Assembly (NCBI RefSeq): GCF_000687915.1
Contig: NZ_JHZY01000004.1
Coordinates: forward strand, 1,002,001 to 1,066,000
Source: Leeuwenhoekiella sp. MAR_2009_132
GTDB lineage: Bacteria > Bacteroidota > Bacteroidia > Flavobacteriales > Flavobacteriaceae
Length of the DNA stretch: 64,000 nucleotides
Direction: 5' to 3'
This document shows positions 26,536 through 35,162 of this stretch, in pieces. The stretch's first letter is position 1; every line of letters starts with the position of its first letter. The notes beneath the pieces were generated by a model. That model was not told where the DNA came from, did not search any database, and saw only the letters and a program-made list of their open reading frames with translations. The translations under genes were made by a program, and so were the position numbers.

Positions 26536-28956
26536 CTATTCGGTTCTTAATGATTTTATAGGATTTGCCAGCGCCGCTTTTAGAGCTTGAAAGCTCACTG
26601 TTAAAAGTGTAATTCCTAACGAAGCACCTCCTGCGATTGCAAACACCCACCACTCAATACTAATTCTATAAGGAAAACTTTGAAGCCAATTTTGCATGAG
26701 GTAGTACGATACCGGGGAAGCAATTAGAAATGCAACACCTACAAGCTTCAGAAAATCTTTAGTCAACAGTTGAATTACACTTTGCACGCTGGCACCTAAA
26801 ACCTTACGAATACCTATTTCCTTTTTCTTCTGTTCGGCTACATAAGAAACCAGCCCAAAAAGACCCAGACAGCTTATAATAATTGCCAAAGCAGTGAATA
26901 CGCTAGCTATTTTACCCAATCGTTTTTCTTCAGCATATAACTTTTCAACTTCCTTATCTACAAAACTGAACACAAAAGGGGTATCTGCATTTACGCTTTT
27001 CCAACTGCGCTCCAGATTTGTAAGTAAGGTTTGATAATCTTGAGTTTCGGCTTTTACTAAGACCCATCCCGGAGCAATCTCGTTGTAAAGTAAAATAGGT
27101 TTGACTTCTTCTTTTAGAGAAGCAAAATTATAATCTGTAGTTACCCCTACGATCTCAAATTCTTCATTCTCCCCGTTATACGAATTGATAAGCTTAGCGC
27201 CTATAGCTTTATCTAAAGGGATTTCAAAAGCATCTATTGTTGCCTTATTTACTAAAACTTGATACTCATCTGTAGCTCTCAAATTACGCCCTGCCACTAT
27301 TAATGTACTTACAGTCTGTAAATAATCTGGTGTGATCCCATTGTACATTACTAAGGTTCTGTCTGCTAGATTTCCTCCGGGAAGCGTCATCCCCATATCT
27401 CCCATAATGCGCTGAGAAGGGTAATAATTTGATCCTGCGACACGTTTTACCCCGTTTACATTTTTAAATGCGTTCTCAAGTGCTACGTATTTTTCTGAAG
27501 CATCTTGTGTCCCCAGACGTATGGAGATCAGGTTTTCTTTATCAAAACCCATATTCATTTTCTGCGAAAATTGTACTTGCTGTGTAATGATGATTACTAC
27601 AGAAATTAAACCGATAGAAACTACAAACTGAAACACAACCAGCGCTTTGCGCAGATAACCGCTTCCCAAATTCAGATTTACCGATGACTTTAAAACCTTT
27701 ACCGGGTTTACTGCAGAAAGTATAAGTGCGGGATAGATACCGGCAAGAATACCGGTTAAAATCCCTAATACGAGAAGTGCTACAAGAACCTTCCAGTCTA
27801 AGAGATTTAAATAGGTAACATTCCCTTGTGTTAGCGTGTTTACAAAGGGTAGTGCGATTGCTGTAAGCGGTAAGCTCAACAGAGAGGCAAAGATAGAGAG
27901 CAAAACAGACTCCCCTAAAAATTGACGGATTAAGTCTCCTTTTTCAGCCCCTATGGTTTTGCGCACGCCTATTTCTTTTGCCCGTTTATTAGCGCGGGCT
28001 GTACTTAAGTTAATAAAATTAATACAGGCAACGAGTTGAATAAAAAGTGCCAGAACAAGCAATACTATAAGATAGCTGATGTCTGAAACAGACTCTAACT
28101 GATTTGTAATTCCTTTAGAATATAAATGGATATCGGCGATTTTTTGAAAGAATAGTTTCTTGGTAAAACCTACTTCAGCAAAATCTTTAGCACCATGTCT
28201 CTGTAAAAAATCAGGGATTTTTGCTTCTATTTGACTGGTGTTTGCACCTGGCTTTAACTTAAGGTAGCTATAGGTGAAGTTTTGAGTGGCAAAATTTTTA
28301 ATCTCTAATGTTCGTTTTCCAAAGCCTCCGGAATCCATCGTCAGGATGTAATTAGGATTCAGGTGCGATTTTCCGAAATCATCCTTAAAAACTCCTGTGA
28401 TCGTAAGCGTCTGCTCTGTTTCTCCACTTCCTAAAATCAAGGTTTTGTTAAGTGCATATTTGTTTCCAAAGAGTTTTTGAGCTAGTGTTTCTGACAGCAC
28501 AATAGAATTAGGTTGCGTAAGAGAACCCGCTGCTTTTCCTTCGATAAAAGGATAATTGAAGACTTTAAAAAATGTAGAATCGGCTAGATACCCCCCATTT
28601 TCATAGAAGGCTTCATTGGTTTCCAGATTTTTTAAAAGACCCGAGTCTTCCGGCCCAAAATAGACCACGCGACAGGCTTCGGTCACTTCCGGAAAATCTT
28701 CCTTCATCGTAAAAGCTATAGGAGGCGAAACCCCCGCAGAAAGAGCTCCATCATCATGTTCTGCAATGGATGTATTTATACGGTAGATATTAGAAGAATC
28801 TGCAAATTGAGTATCGTAGCCAAACTGGGCGATAACGTAAATAAATATGCTTAGGCAACAAACAGTGCCCACTGTTAAACCCAAAAGATTAATTAGGGTT
28901 TGAAGCTTGTTCTTCTGTAAGCTTCTCCAGGCAATGTTCATATAATTTTTAAGCAT
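26536..28956 (-). CDS. FtsX/MacB-type ABC permease (copy 1 of 4)
   Basis: An 806-aa permease, first of the tandem set after the canonical ATPase gene. Start MLKNYMNIAWRSLQKNKLQTLIN; first coupling motif NFINLSTARANKRAKEIGVRKTIGAEK; second LFGLVSYVAEQKKKEIGIRKVLGAS; tail ALANPIKSLRTE. The domain order matches the other copies: helix, periplasmic core, helices, second periplasmic part, helices. It lies 90 nt after the ATPase stop and probably forms part of one long transcript driven from upstream of the HlyD gene. Confidence 0.9.
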   Translation of the reverse strand: MLKNYMNIAWRSLQKNKLQTLINLLGLTVGTVCCLSIFIYVIAQFGYDTQFADSSNIYRINTSIAEHDDGALSAGVSPPIAFTMKEDFPEVTEACRVVYFGPEDSGLLKNLETNEAFYENGGYLADSTFFKVFNYPFIEGKAAGSLTQPNSIVLSETLAQKLFGNKYALNKTLILGSGETEQTLTITGVFKDDFGKSHLNPNYILTMDSGGFGKRTLEIKNFATQNFTYSYLKLKPGANTSQIEAKIPDFLQRHGAKDFAEVGFTKKLFFQKIADIHLYSKGITNQLESVSDISYLIVLLVLALFIQLVACINFINLSTARANKRAKEIGVRKTIGAEKGDLIRQFLGESVLLSIFASLLSLPLTAIALPFVNTLTQGNVTYLNLLDWKVLVALLVLGILTGILAGIYPALILSAVNPVKVLKSSVNLNLGSGYLRKALVVFQFVVSIGLISVVIIITQQVQFSQKMNMGFDKENLISIRLGTQDASEKYVALENAFKNVNGVKRVAGSNYYPSQRIMGDMGMTLPGGNLADRTLVMYNGITPDYLQTVSTLIVAGRNLRATDEYQVLVNKATIDAFEIPLDKAIGAKLINSYNGENEEFEIVGVTTDYNFASLKEEVKPILLYNEIAPGWVLVKAETQDYQTLLTNLERSWKSVNADTPFVFSFVDKEVEKLYAEEKRLGKIASVFTALAIIISCLGLFGLVSYVAEQKKKEIGIRKVLGASVQSVIQLLTKDFLKLVGVAFLIASPVSYYLMQNWLQSFPYRISIEWWVFAIAGGASLGITLLTVSFQALKAALANPIKSLRTE

Positions 28957-29046
28957 AATTGAAGAATAGTGAGATTGATTAGATCTCGGTTAACTGTTGT
29001 TTTGATTCCGGTTTCCCGGTTGATTGATGATGAATCCCCTTAGTAC

Positions 29047-29751
29047 TTAAACTTCGAGCTTGGCACTTTTAAATTCTGCCAGTACATTTTCGGTCACTTT
29101 TTGACCGTCTAGCATTCTAATAATGCGGTGACTGTATTTGGCATCGTGCTCGCTGTGAGTAACCATTATAATTGTGGTTCCTGCTTCGTTGAGTTCGGTA
29201 AGCAAATCCATCACTTCATTACCGTTGCTGCTATCCAGATTTCCGGTAGGCTCATCTGCCAGAATTAATTTTGGGTTGTTTACCACGGCTCTGGCGACGG
29301 CTACCCGTTGCTGCTGCCCACCTGATAATTGCTGCGGAAAGTGTTTACGACGGTGCATAATTTGCATTTTCTCAAGCACTGCATCTACACGCTCTTTGCG
29401 TTCTGCTGCCTTTACACCCGTGTAAATCAACGGAAGTTCTACGTTTTCAAAAACCGTTAATTCATCGATAAGATTAAAGCTCTGAAACACAAAACCAATG
29501 TTGTGCTTACGCAAATCTGCACGTTTGCGCTCATTAAAACCGGCAACTTCAATACCGTTGAATAAAAAACTACCGCCATCAGGATCATCTAGTAAACCCA
29601 GAATATTTAATAAGGTAGATTTACCGCAACCTGATGGCCCCATTACGGCTACAAACTCACCTTCCTGAACATGAAATGAAAGTTTATTAAGCGCAATTGT
29701 ACGCACCTCTTCGGTAGCATAATATTTTTCTAAGTCTGTTATTTTTATCAT
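29047..29751 (-). CDS. ABC transporter ATPase, MacB/LolD type
   Basis: A 234-aa ATPase with fully canonical motifs: Walker A GPSGCGKST, FVFQSFNLIDELTVFEN, signature LSGGQQQRVAVARAV, Walker B LILADEPTGNLDSSNG and VTHSE. It belongs to the group that works with FtsX/MacB permeases. It is encoded between the periplasmic adaptor and the four permeases and so is likely the main motor of the pump. Confidence 0.93.
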   Translation of the reverse strand: MIKITDLEKYYATEEVRTIALNKLSFHVQEGEFVAVMGPSGCGKSTLLNILGLLDDPDGGSFLFNGIEVAGFNERKRADLRKHNIGFVFQSFNLIDELTVFENVELPLIYTGVKAAERKERVDAVLEKMQIMHRRKHFPQQLSGGQQQRVAVARAVVNNPKLILADEPTGNLDSSNGNEVMDLLTELNEAGTTIIMVTHSEHDAKYSHRIIRMLDGQKVTENVLAEFKSAKLEV

Positions 29752-29799
29752 TAGGATAGCATTTGAGTTAGTAGTTCTAGAATTAATGTGATCATCTTT

Positions 29800-31053
29800 T
29801 TAATTTTTTAAAATAAGTTCCTGTACTTCACCATAATTATCATAACTGCTGGTGATTACTTTATCTCCCGGCTCTAAGCCGCTTAATACTTCGTAGTATT
29901 CTGTGTTCTGGCTGCCCAGTGCGATGTTTACTTTATAGGCTGTATTACCATCTTCGCTTACTTTAAAAATCCAGTTTCCGCCGGTCTGCTGAAAGAATCC
30001 TCCCTTCGGAATCAATAAGGCTTGTTTTTCCTGACTTAAAGCAACGCGTATTTGCAAGGTTTGACCGCGACGAATACCTTCAGGCACTTCTGCTTCAAAC
30101 TCCATATCAACCTGAAACCTTCCGTTAGTTACCTGTGTGTACACCTTTTTTATAACCAGAGTGTAGTTTGCTCCATTAAAATCGAAACTTCCGGTTTGTC
30201 CCGTATAAATTCTGGAGATGTAATGCTCATCAATATCTACACGTACTTTAAAACCGCTCAGGACATCAATTTGTCCCAGACGCTCTCCTTTATTTTTTGA
30301 CTGCCCTATTTCAGCATCTAGCGAAGTTAATTGTCCATCAACAGGAGCACGCACTACCAGGTCGGCTACTTTTCTACGCATCAATTCTAATGCATTTTCG
30401 GTACGTGCATAGCTACTCGCCACCTGACCTTTCTCTTGCTTTACCGCCATAGAATCTTGTTTGAGTATCTTCTTGCTTAACCGCATACGCTCTTTTTGAT
30501 AGTTGTAATCGTTTTCAGCCTTAATAAGGTCCTGTCTTGCGATTACATCTTTAGCATAAAGCTTCTTGTTTAAGTCATAAACCCGCTTTGCTTCTATAAG
30601 TCCGTTCTCAACATCTGTGTATTGATTTACTTTATTAATGGTGTTTTGACTCGCCTGATTTTGAGAAATCTGCATTTGTGTAAGCAGGTTATATACCTGC
30701 GTTTCTTGATTTACCAGGCTCAGCTCGAGGTCTGTATTAGACAAGCGTAGAATAGGATCTCCTTTTTTCATAATCGCACCATCTTCTACAAATTTTTCTT
30801 CTACACGCCCACCTTCTAATGCGTCGAGATATATAGTGGTAATAGGCATTACCACCCCGTTAACCGGTATGTTTTCCTGAAAAACACCTTGCGTTGCTGC
30901 TGCAATACTTAAGCGCTCTTTTTCTACGTTAAGTTTTGCTCCACCGGTAGAGGATATAATTACAAAAATGATGATTGCAGCGAGTAGTATACCACCGCCA
31001 ATCAGTAGCATTTTTGAAGTAGTAAACCGTTTCTTTTGTAAAGGAATGTCCAT
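29800..31053 (-). CDS. HlyD/MacA-type periplasmic adaptor
   Basis: A 417-aa protein with one N-terminal membrane helix (KMLLIGGGILLAAIIIFVII) and a lipoyl/barrel-sandwich half (residues about 55-110). A long coiled-coil hairpin rich in Gln/Asn/Lys follows (about 110-230), then the second lipoyl half with VRAPVDGQLTSL and a beta-barrel domain (GIRRGQTLQIRV). It bridges the inner-membrane ABC permease to an outer-membrane channel. No TolC-like gene is in the cluster, so the channel must be encoded elsewhere. It is the first gene of the seven-gene unit, divergent from the NtrC/kinase pair. Confidence 0.9.
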   Translation of the reverse strand: MDIPLQKKRFTTSKMLLIGGGILLAAIIIFVIISSTGGAKLNVEKERLSIAAATQGVFQENIPVNGVVMPITTIYLDALEGGRVEEKFVEDGAIMKKGDPILRLSNTDLELSLVNQETQVYNLLTQMQISQNQASQNTINKVNQYTDVENGLIEAKRVYDLNKKLYAKDVIARQDLIKAENDYNYQKERMRLSKKILKQDSMAVKQEKGQVASSYARTENALELMRRKVADLVVRAPVDGQLTSLDAEIGQSKNKGERLGQIDVLSGFKVRVDIDEHYISRIYTGQTGSFDFNGANYTLVIKKVYTQVTNGRFQVDMEFEAEVPEGIRRGQTLQIRVALSQEKQALLIPKGGFFQQTGGNWIFKVSEDGNTAYKVNIALGSQNTEYYEVLSGLEPGDKVITSSYDNYGEVQELILKN

Positions 31054-31257
31054 AAATAATTTTATTACATCTACTTCATTATCAATATTATGCCAAAAAC
31101 ATAATAATCTGATTATTAATACTTTAAGTTTTTAAGTTCATCTAATAGTGTTCGTTTTTGATACACCTTCTGTACGCTGTTGATACAGTTTTAAAACCTT
31201 AGAAAATAGTCTTTTAAACTGCTTTTACGCCCACGCTAAAATTGTAATATTGTAAAC
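31054..31257. promoter_or_regulatory. Divergent promoter region of ABC cluster and NtrC-like regulator
   Basis: A 204-bp AT-rich spacer. On the plus strand TAATATTG lies 5 nt before the regulator ATG, resembling a near-leaderless arrangement. On the minus strand TTGGCATAATATTGAT resembles the sigma-54 -24/-12 pattern, but its spacing is one base short and the GC of the -12 box is absent. No site can be called with confidence. Confidence 0.4.
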
Positions 31258-32604
31258 ATGCAATTAAAAGACGCTAAAATACTGGTCCTTGACGATGACG
31301 AAGATGTGCTTACTGCACTGCGACTGTTGTTAAAACCTAAAGTCAAACAGGTCGTGGTTGAGAAAAATCCCAATGCGTTGCAAAGCATTCTCGACACACA
31401 GGATTTTGATGTAGTTATTCTGGATATGAATTATAATGGGCTCGTGAATACCGGTAACGAAGGTATTTTCTGGCTCAATAAAATAAAGCATTGGAAACCT
31501 GCTACAGATGTAATTTTAATAACCGCATACGGTGATATTGACCTTGCCATACGTTCTCTAAAAGAAGGTGCTTCAGATTTTCTGGTAAAACCCTGGAAAA
31601 ATGAAAAGTTGTTGGAGTCTGTTGCCGAAATTTTAAGCAAAAAGAAAACCGCAAAAACCACCAAAGTAAAACTTGATTCTGAAACCAAAATAGTAGGCGA
31701 TAGTGAGCCTATGCAAGAGGTTTTTATAAAGCTCAAAAAAGTAGCACCTACTGATGCTAATATTTTAATACTCGGGGAAAACGGCACCGGTAAAGACCTC
31801 ATCGCGCGTTCTATACATGAAAATTCGCTACGCAAAAACAAACCTTTTGTAAAAGTTGACATCGGTTCATTAACGTCTACTTTATTTGAAAGCGAACTTT
31901 TTGGCTACAAAAAAGGAGCGTTTACTGATGCCCGTGAAGATCGAAAAGGACGCTTTGAGGCAGCTGAGGGCGGCACACTATTTCTTGATGAAATAGGCAA
32001 TATTAGCTTAAGCCAGCAGGCGCGGTTGCTCACCGTTTTACAAAATAGACTCGTGACACCGTTGGGTTCTAACGAAGCCATACCGGTAGATATTCGGCTT
32101 ATTTGTGCGACAAACCTGAGCCTCACCCAGCTCGCCGATGAAAGCAAATTTAGAAAAGACCTTATCTACCGAATAAATACGGTAGATCTTACCATACCAC
32201 CACTTAGAGAACGTAGTTCAGACATAACATTACTGGCATATCACTTTGTAGAAATATATGCCGAGAAATACCTAAAACAGCCTTTCAAATTAGCTCCTGA
32301 TTTTCTTAGAAAGTTGAAAGAGCATTCTTTTCCGGGAAATGTGCGCGAACTTCAATATGCTTTAGAACGCGCAGTAATTATGGCAGAAGGCGATGTTTTG
32401 TATGCTGAAGATTTAGCATTCTCTCAACTCGAAAAACTACCGGAAACAGAACTAAAACTGAAAACCACCAATCTGGATGCGGTGGAGAAAAATACCATTC
32501 TAAAGGTTATCGAAAAAAATAAAGGGAACATCTCTAAGTCTGCAAAAGAATTAGGGATAACCCGCACAGCCTTATACCGCAGACTCAATAAATATGACTT
32601 ATAA
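31258..32604 (+). CDS. NtrC-family response regulator (receiver + AAA+ + Fis HTH), GAFTDA variant
   Basis: A 448-aa protein. The receiver occupies residues 1-125 (acceptor Asp56 in VVILDMNYN; Lys in LVKPWKNE). The AAA+ core covers about 140-370: Walker A GENGTGKD, Walker B GGTLFLDEIG and the R-finger region VRELQYALERA. The C-terminal Fis-type helix-turn-helix is NISKSAKELGITRTALYRRL. The loop that normally reads GAFTGA reads GAFTDA (residues about 220-225). That loop contacts sigma-54, and the change is reported in some Bacteroidota-type relatives, so activity may differ from classical NtrC. It overlaps the following kinase gene by 11 nt, marking a two-component pair, and is divergent from the ABC operon it likely controls. 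Confidence 0.92.
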   Translation: MQLKDAKILVLDDDEDVLTALRLLLKPKVKQVVVEKNPNALQSILDTQDFDVVILDMNYNGLVNTGNEGIFWLNKIKHWKPATDVILITAYGDIDLAIRSLKEGASDFLVKPWKNEKLLESVAEILSKKKTAKTTKVKLDSETKIVGDSEPMQEVFIKLKKVAPTDANILILGENGTGKDLIARSIHENSLRKNKPFVKVDIGSLTSTLFESELFGYKKGAFTDAREDRKGRFEAAEGGTLFLDEIGNISLSQQARLLTVLQNRLVTPLGSNEAIPVDIRLICATNLSLTQLADESKFRKDLIYRINTVDLTIPPLRERSSDITLLAYHFVEIYAEKYLKQPFKLAPDFLRKLKEHSFPGNVRELQYALERAVIMAEGDVLYAEDLAFSQLEKLPETELKLKTTNLDAVEKNTILKVIEKNKGNISKSAKELGITRTALYRRLNKYDL

Positions 32605-33937
32605 GGGCTATTTCATTCAGTTATTTTTGCGCGTTTTGCTGTTGCTTGCGGCGCTAATTAGCATCGCCTATGGCGTTGTTAAAAGTAACACCTATGCTCT
32701 CTGGGGCGGGGCACTTGTTTCAATCATTATACTCTATAATTTATACCGCTTTCTAATACGCCGCTTTGAAGAAATGGACGACTTTTTTGAGTCTGTTAAA
32801 TACCGTGATTTCTCACGTTGGTTTTCAGAAAAACACGGTCCGCAAGATATTAGAACCCTTCATAAAGGCTTTAACAACGTCAACAAAACCATAAAAGCAA
32901 TCAATAATGAGCGACAGGCTCAGTTTGTGTATTTGCAGAAAATCTTAGAAATGGTAGATGTGGGTATTGTAGCGTATAATCTAGATAGCGGCGAGGTGCT
33001 CTGGGCAAACGAATCGCTCATTACTACACTAGATCTACCCTCTTTTAAAAACATCAGCTTTGTTGAAAAAAGAAGACCGCAGCTGTATGAAGAACTTTTT
33101 GACACATATCGTACCGGTGTAACTTCAGTAGATTTAAGTTTGCGAAATGAGAATCTTAAAGTTTTAATCTCAGACACGGTTTTTCAGGTTGAAGAAGATG
33201 CTTTTAAACTTGTTGTACTTCAGAATATAGAAGATACGCTTAATCAAAACGAATCTGATTCCTGGAAGAAATTACTAAGTGTAATGACGCACGAGATTAT
33301 GAATAGTATCGCGCCTATTTCTTCTCTGGCTGAAACCTTGCAACACCACATACAAGCCAGCCAGAAAAACCCGGAAAGCCATCCCCTTGATTTAGACGAC
33401 CTCAACGCGGGGATAAGCAGTATTCAAAAACGTAGTGAAGGCTTAATGAAATTTGCCAAAACCTACCGCAGCCTAAGTAAGGTCACCCATCTTAATCTGG
33501 AAACCATAAAAGTCGCAGACTTGTTTAAAAACATAAGCGACCTTATGAAACCTACTTTAGCAGATAAGCAAATCCTGCTTCAGTTTAAAACTGAAAGTCC
33601 CGAAATGAGTCTGGAGATAGACAGTTATCTCATTGAACAGGTACTTATAAATCTTATTTTAAACGCAATAGATGCCTGTGTCTCTGCGGAACATGCACGT
33701 GTACTCATCACGGCTTCTCAAAATACACAAGGCCGTGTGCAACTAAAAGTAATAGATAATGGGACTGGTATTCCTGAAGAAATTAAGGATAGTATTTTTA
33801 TTCCGTTTTTTAGCACTAAAAAAACCGGAAGCGGTGTAGGTCTTAGTTTAAGCAAGCAAATTATGACACTTCACAAAGGTAAAATTCAGATTAAAAGTGA
33901 ACCCAATACCGGTACCGAAATACGCTTACTTTTTTAG
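32594..33937 (+). CDS. Membrane sensor histidine kinase, NtrY-like
   Basis: A 447-aa protein. Two membrane helices lie in the first 55 residues ([36 protein letters not shown]). A cytoplasmic PAS-like segment (about 110-215) follows, then a HisKA motif [12 protein letters not shown] with His233. The ATPase domain has [19 protein letters not shown] and TGSGVGLSL. The periplasmic loop between the helices is only a few residues, so sensing is probably within the membrane or cytoplasm. It is translationally coupled to the NtrC-like regulator upstream. It ends 8 nt from the stop of the convergent HxlR gene. Confidence 0.9.
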   Translation: MTYKGYFIQLFLRVLLLLAALISIAYGVVKSNTYALWGGALVSIIILYNLYRFLIRRFEEMDDFFESVKYRDFSRWFSEKHGPQDIRTLHKGFNNVNKTIKAINNERQAQFVYLQKILEMVDVGIVAYNLDSGEVLWANESLITTLDLPSFKNISFVEKRRPQLYEELFDTYRTGVTSVDLSLRNENLKVLISDTVFQVEEDAFKLVVLQNIEDTLNQNESDSWKKLLSVMTHEIMNSIAPISSLAETLQHHIQASQKNPESHPLDLDDLNAGISSIQKRSEGLMKFAKTYRSLSKVTHLNLETIKVADLFKNISDLMKPTLADKQILLQFKTESPEMSLEIDSYLIEQVLINLILNAIDACVSAEHARVLITASQNTQGRVQLKVIDNGTGIPEEIKDSIFIPFFSTKKTGSGVGLSLSKQIMTLHKGKIQIKSEPNTGTEIRLLF

Positions 33938-33945
33938 AAAAACCA

Positions 33946-34287
33946 TTATATTTTTACCAGTTCTCTATGGGCTAATCCCCAGGCAGCAATGGTATCTGTA
34001 AGTTCTTTTAAAGAAGACCCGTAGGGCGTAATTTTATAATATACGCTTATGGGTTTAGTATCTTCAACCACGCGTTCTACAAGCTTATTCATTTCTAAAT
34101 CTTTAAGCTCTCTGCTTAACATTTTTCCCGAGATTCCTTTTACCTCGCGTAGTAATTCAGAATACCGCATTCCCTGATAACATAAACATGCAATTATTGA
34201 TACTTTCCATTTTCCACTTAAAACATCCATAGTATCGTGTATAGCACGTATTTTCTGACTGCAGGTAATATTGTTTTCTAAATTCAT
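33946..34287 (-). CDS. HxlR/MarR-type transcriptional regulator
   Basis: A 113-aa winged-helix protein of the HxlR family: DVLSGKWKVSIIACLCYQGMRYSELLREVKGISGKMLSRELKDLE. Cys9 in the N-terminal arm and Cys35/Cys37 in the core could give thiol sensing, as known for some relatives, but this is inference. It is divergent from a nitroreductase gene 108 bp away. That is the classical arrangement in which an HxlR protein controls an electrophile- or quinone-detoxifying reductase. Confidence 0.88.
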   Translation of the reverse strand: MNLENNITCSQKIRAIHDTMDVLSGKWKVSIIACLCYQGMRYSELLREVKGISGKMLSRELKDLEMNKLVERVVEDTKPISVYYKITPYGSSLKELTDTIAAWGLAHRELVKI

Positions 34288-34304
34288 TTTGAATCTTGTT
34301 AATG

Positions 34305-34354
34305 GTTACTTAAATGTCACTATCACTTTAGTTCACAAAGTTACTTTATGTCAC
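34305..34354. promoter_or_regulatory. Candidate HxlR operator: direct repeats plus inverted repeat
   Basis: A direct repeat GTTACTTAAATGTCAC (34305-34320) and GTTACTTTATGTCAC (34340-34354), 35 bp apart, flank an inverted repeat ACTTT-N7-AAAGT (34325-34341). All of it lies between the divergent starts. Confidence 0.5.
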
Positions 34355-34395
34355 CAACCTTTACTAATTTTACCGAAAATTTAAAGAAAACAAAC

Positions 34396-35028
34396 ATGAG
34401 TTTATTAGAAGATCTACAATGGCGCTATGCTGCTAAGAAAATGAACGGTGAGCAGATACCGCAGGAGAAATTAGATTATATATTAGAAGCGGCGCGACTT
34501 GCACCGTCTTCATCGGGTTTACAGCCCTATAAAATATTTGTAATCTCAAACAGAGATTTGCTTGCTAAAATAAAAGAAGTAGCCTGGGGTCAAAGTCAGG
34601 TTATAGATTGTTCTCATTTACTAGTTTTTGCTGCCTGGGACGGGTATTCTAATGAGCGTGTGACTGAAGTATTTAACTATACGATGGATGAGCGCGGATT
34701 GCCACATTCTACTATGGATGATTACAAGGCAACTATAATGGGTCTTTATGAGCCTTTAGGTAAAGAGTGGCAGGCAGACCACGCTTCTAAACAAAGTTAT
34801 ATTTCTTTTGCTATGGCAATCGCAGCAGCGGCAGAGCAAAAAGTAGATGCAACTCCTATTGAAGGATTTTTACCTCCTAAAGTAGATGAACTTTTAGGCC
34901 TTGAAAACAGCGGTTATAAGAGCACACTTCTTCTTACGCTAGGCTATCGTGATGCAGACAATGACTGGTTAGTTAATATGAAAAAAGTGCGTACCCCTAA
35001 AGAAGATTTTATCACCGAAATAAAATAA
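34396..35028 (+). CDS. NAD(P)H-dependent nitroreductase family oxidoreductase
   Basis: A 210-aa FMN-type nitroreductase: LEDLQWRYAAKKMNGEQIPQ (phosphate-binding Arg), ARLAPSSSGLQPYKIFVI, a mid region with the helical dimer interface, and the C-terminal LTLGYRDADNDW-type FMN-binding segment. It reduces nitroaromatics, quinones or related electrophiles as a homodimer. The frame is open to an ATG at 34348, but that lies inside the operator region; the ATG at 34396 (MSLLEDLQW) matches the family start. A terminator follows the stop by 24 nt, so it is a single-gene unit under HxlR control. Confidence 0.88.
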   Translation: MSLLEDLQWRYAAKKMNGEQIPQEKLDYILEAARLAPSSSGLQPYKIFVISNRDLLAKIKEVAWGQSQVIDCSHLLVFAAWDGYSNERVTEVFNYTMDERGLPHSTMDDYKATIMGLYEPLGKEWQADHASKQSYISFAMAIAAAAEQKVDATPIEGFLPPKVDELLGLENSGYKSTLLLTLGYRDADNDWLVNMKKVRTPKEDFITEIK

Positions 35029-35051
35029 AGTTATTTCTGTTTAGAAACTAT

Positions 35052-35080
35052 AAATGCCCGCTAAAGCGGGCATTTATTTT
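35052..35080 (+). terminator. Rho-independent terminator after nitroreductase
   Basis: The stem AAATGCCCGC/GCGGGCATTT with a TAAA loop is followed by ATTTT. Confidence 0.9.
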
Positions 35081-35113
35081 AAGACGTACTAAACGCAACA
35101 TTCAGTAAAACCT

Positions 35114-35141
35114 AAAAAACCCGTATTGCTACGGGTTTTTT
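35114..35141. terminator. Bidirectional terminator
   Basis: The stem AAAAAACCCGTA/TACGGGTTTTTT has a TTGC loop. It has T-runs on both strands, closes the DUF4374/TonB receptor unit on the minus strand, and insulates the plus-strand gene. Confidence 0.88.
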
Positions 35142-35162
35142 CAGAAGGTCTAATGTTTACTA

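Noticed and set aside
31081..31100. Sigma-54 promoter TTGGCATAATATTGAT before the HlyD gene
   Set aside because: The GG-to-GC spacing is one base short and the -12 GC is missing. Sigma-54 spacing is strict, so it is not called.
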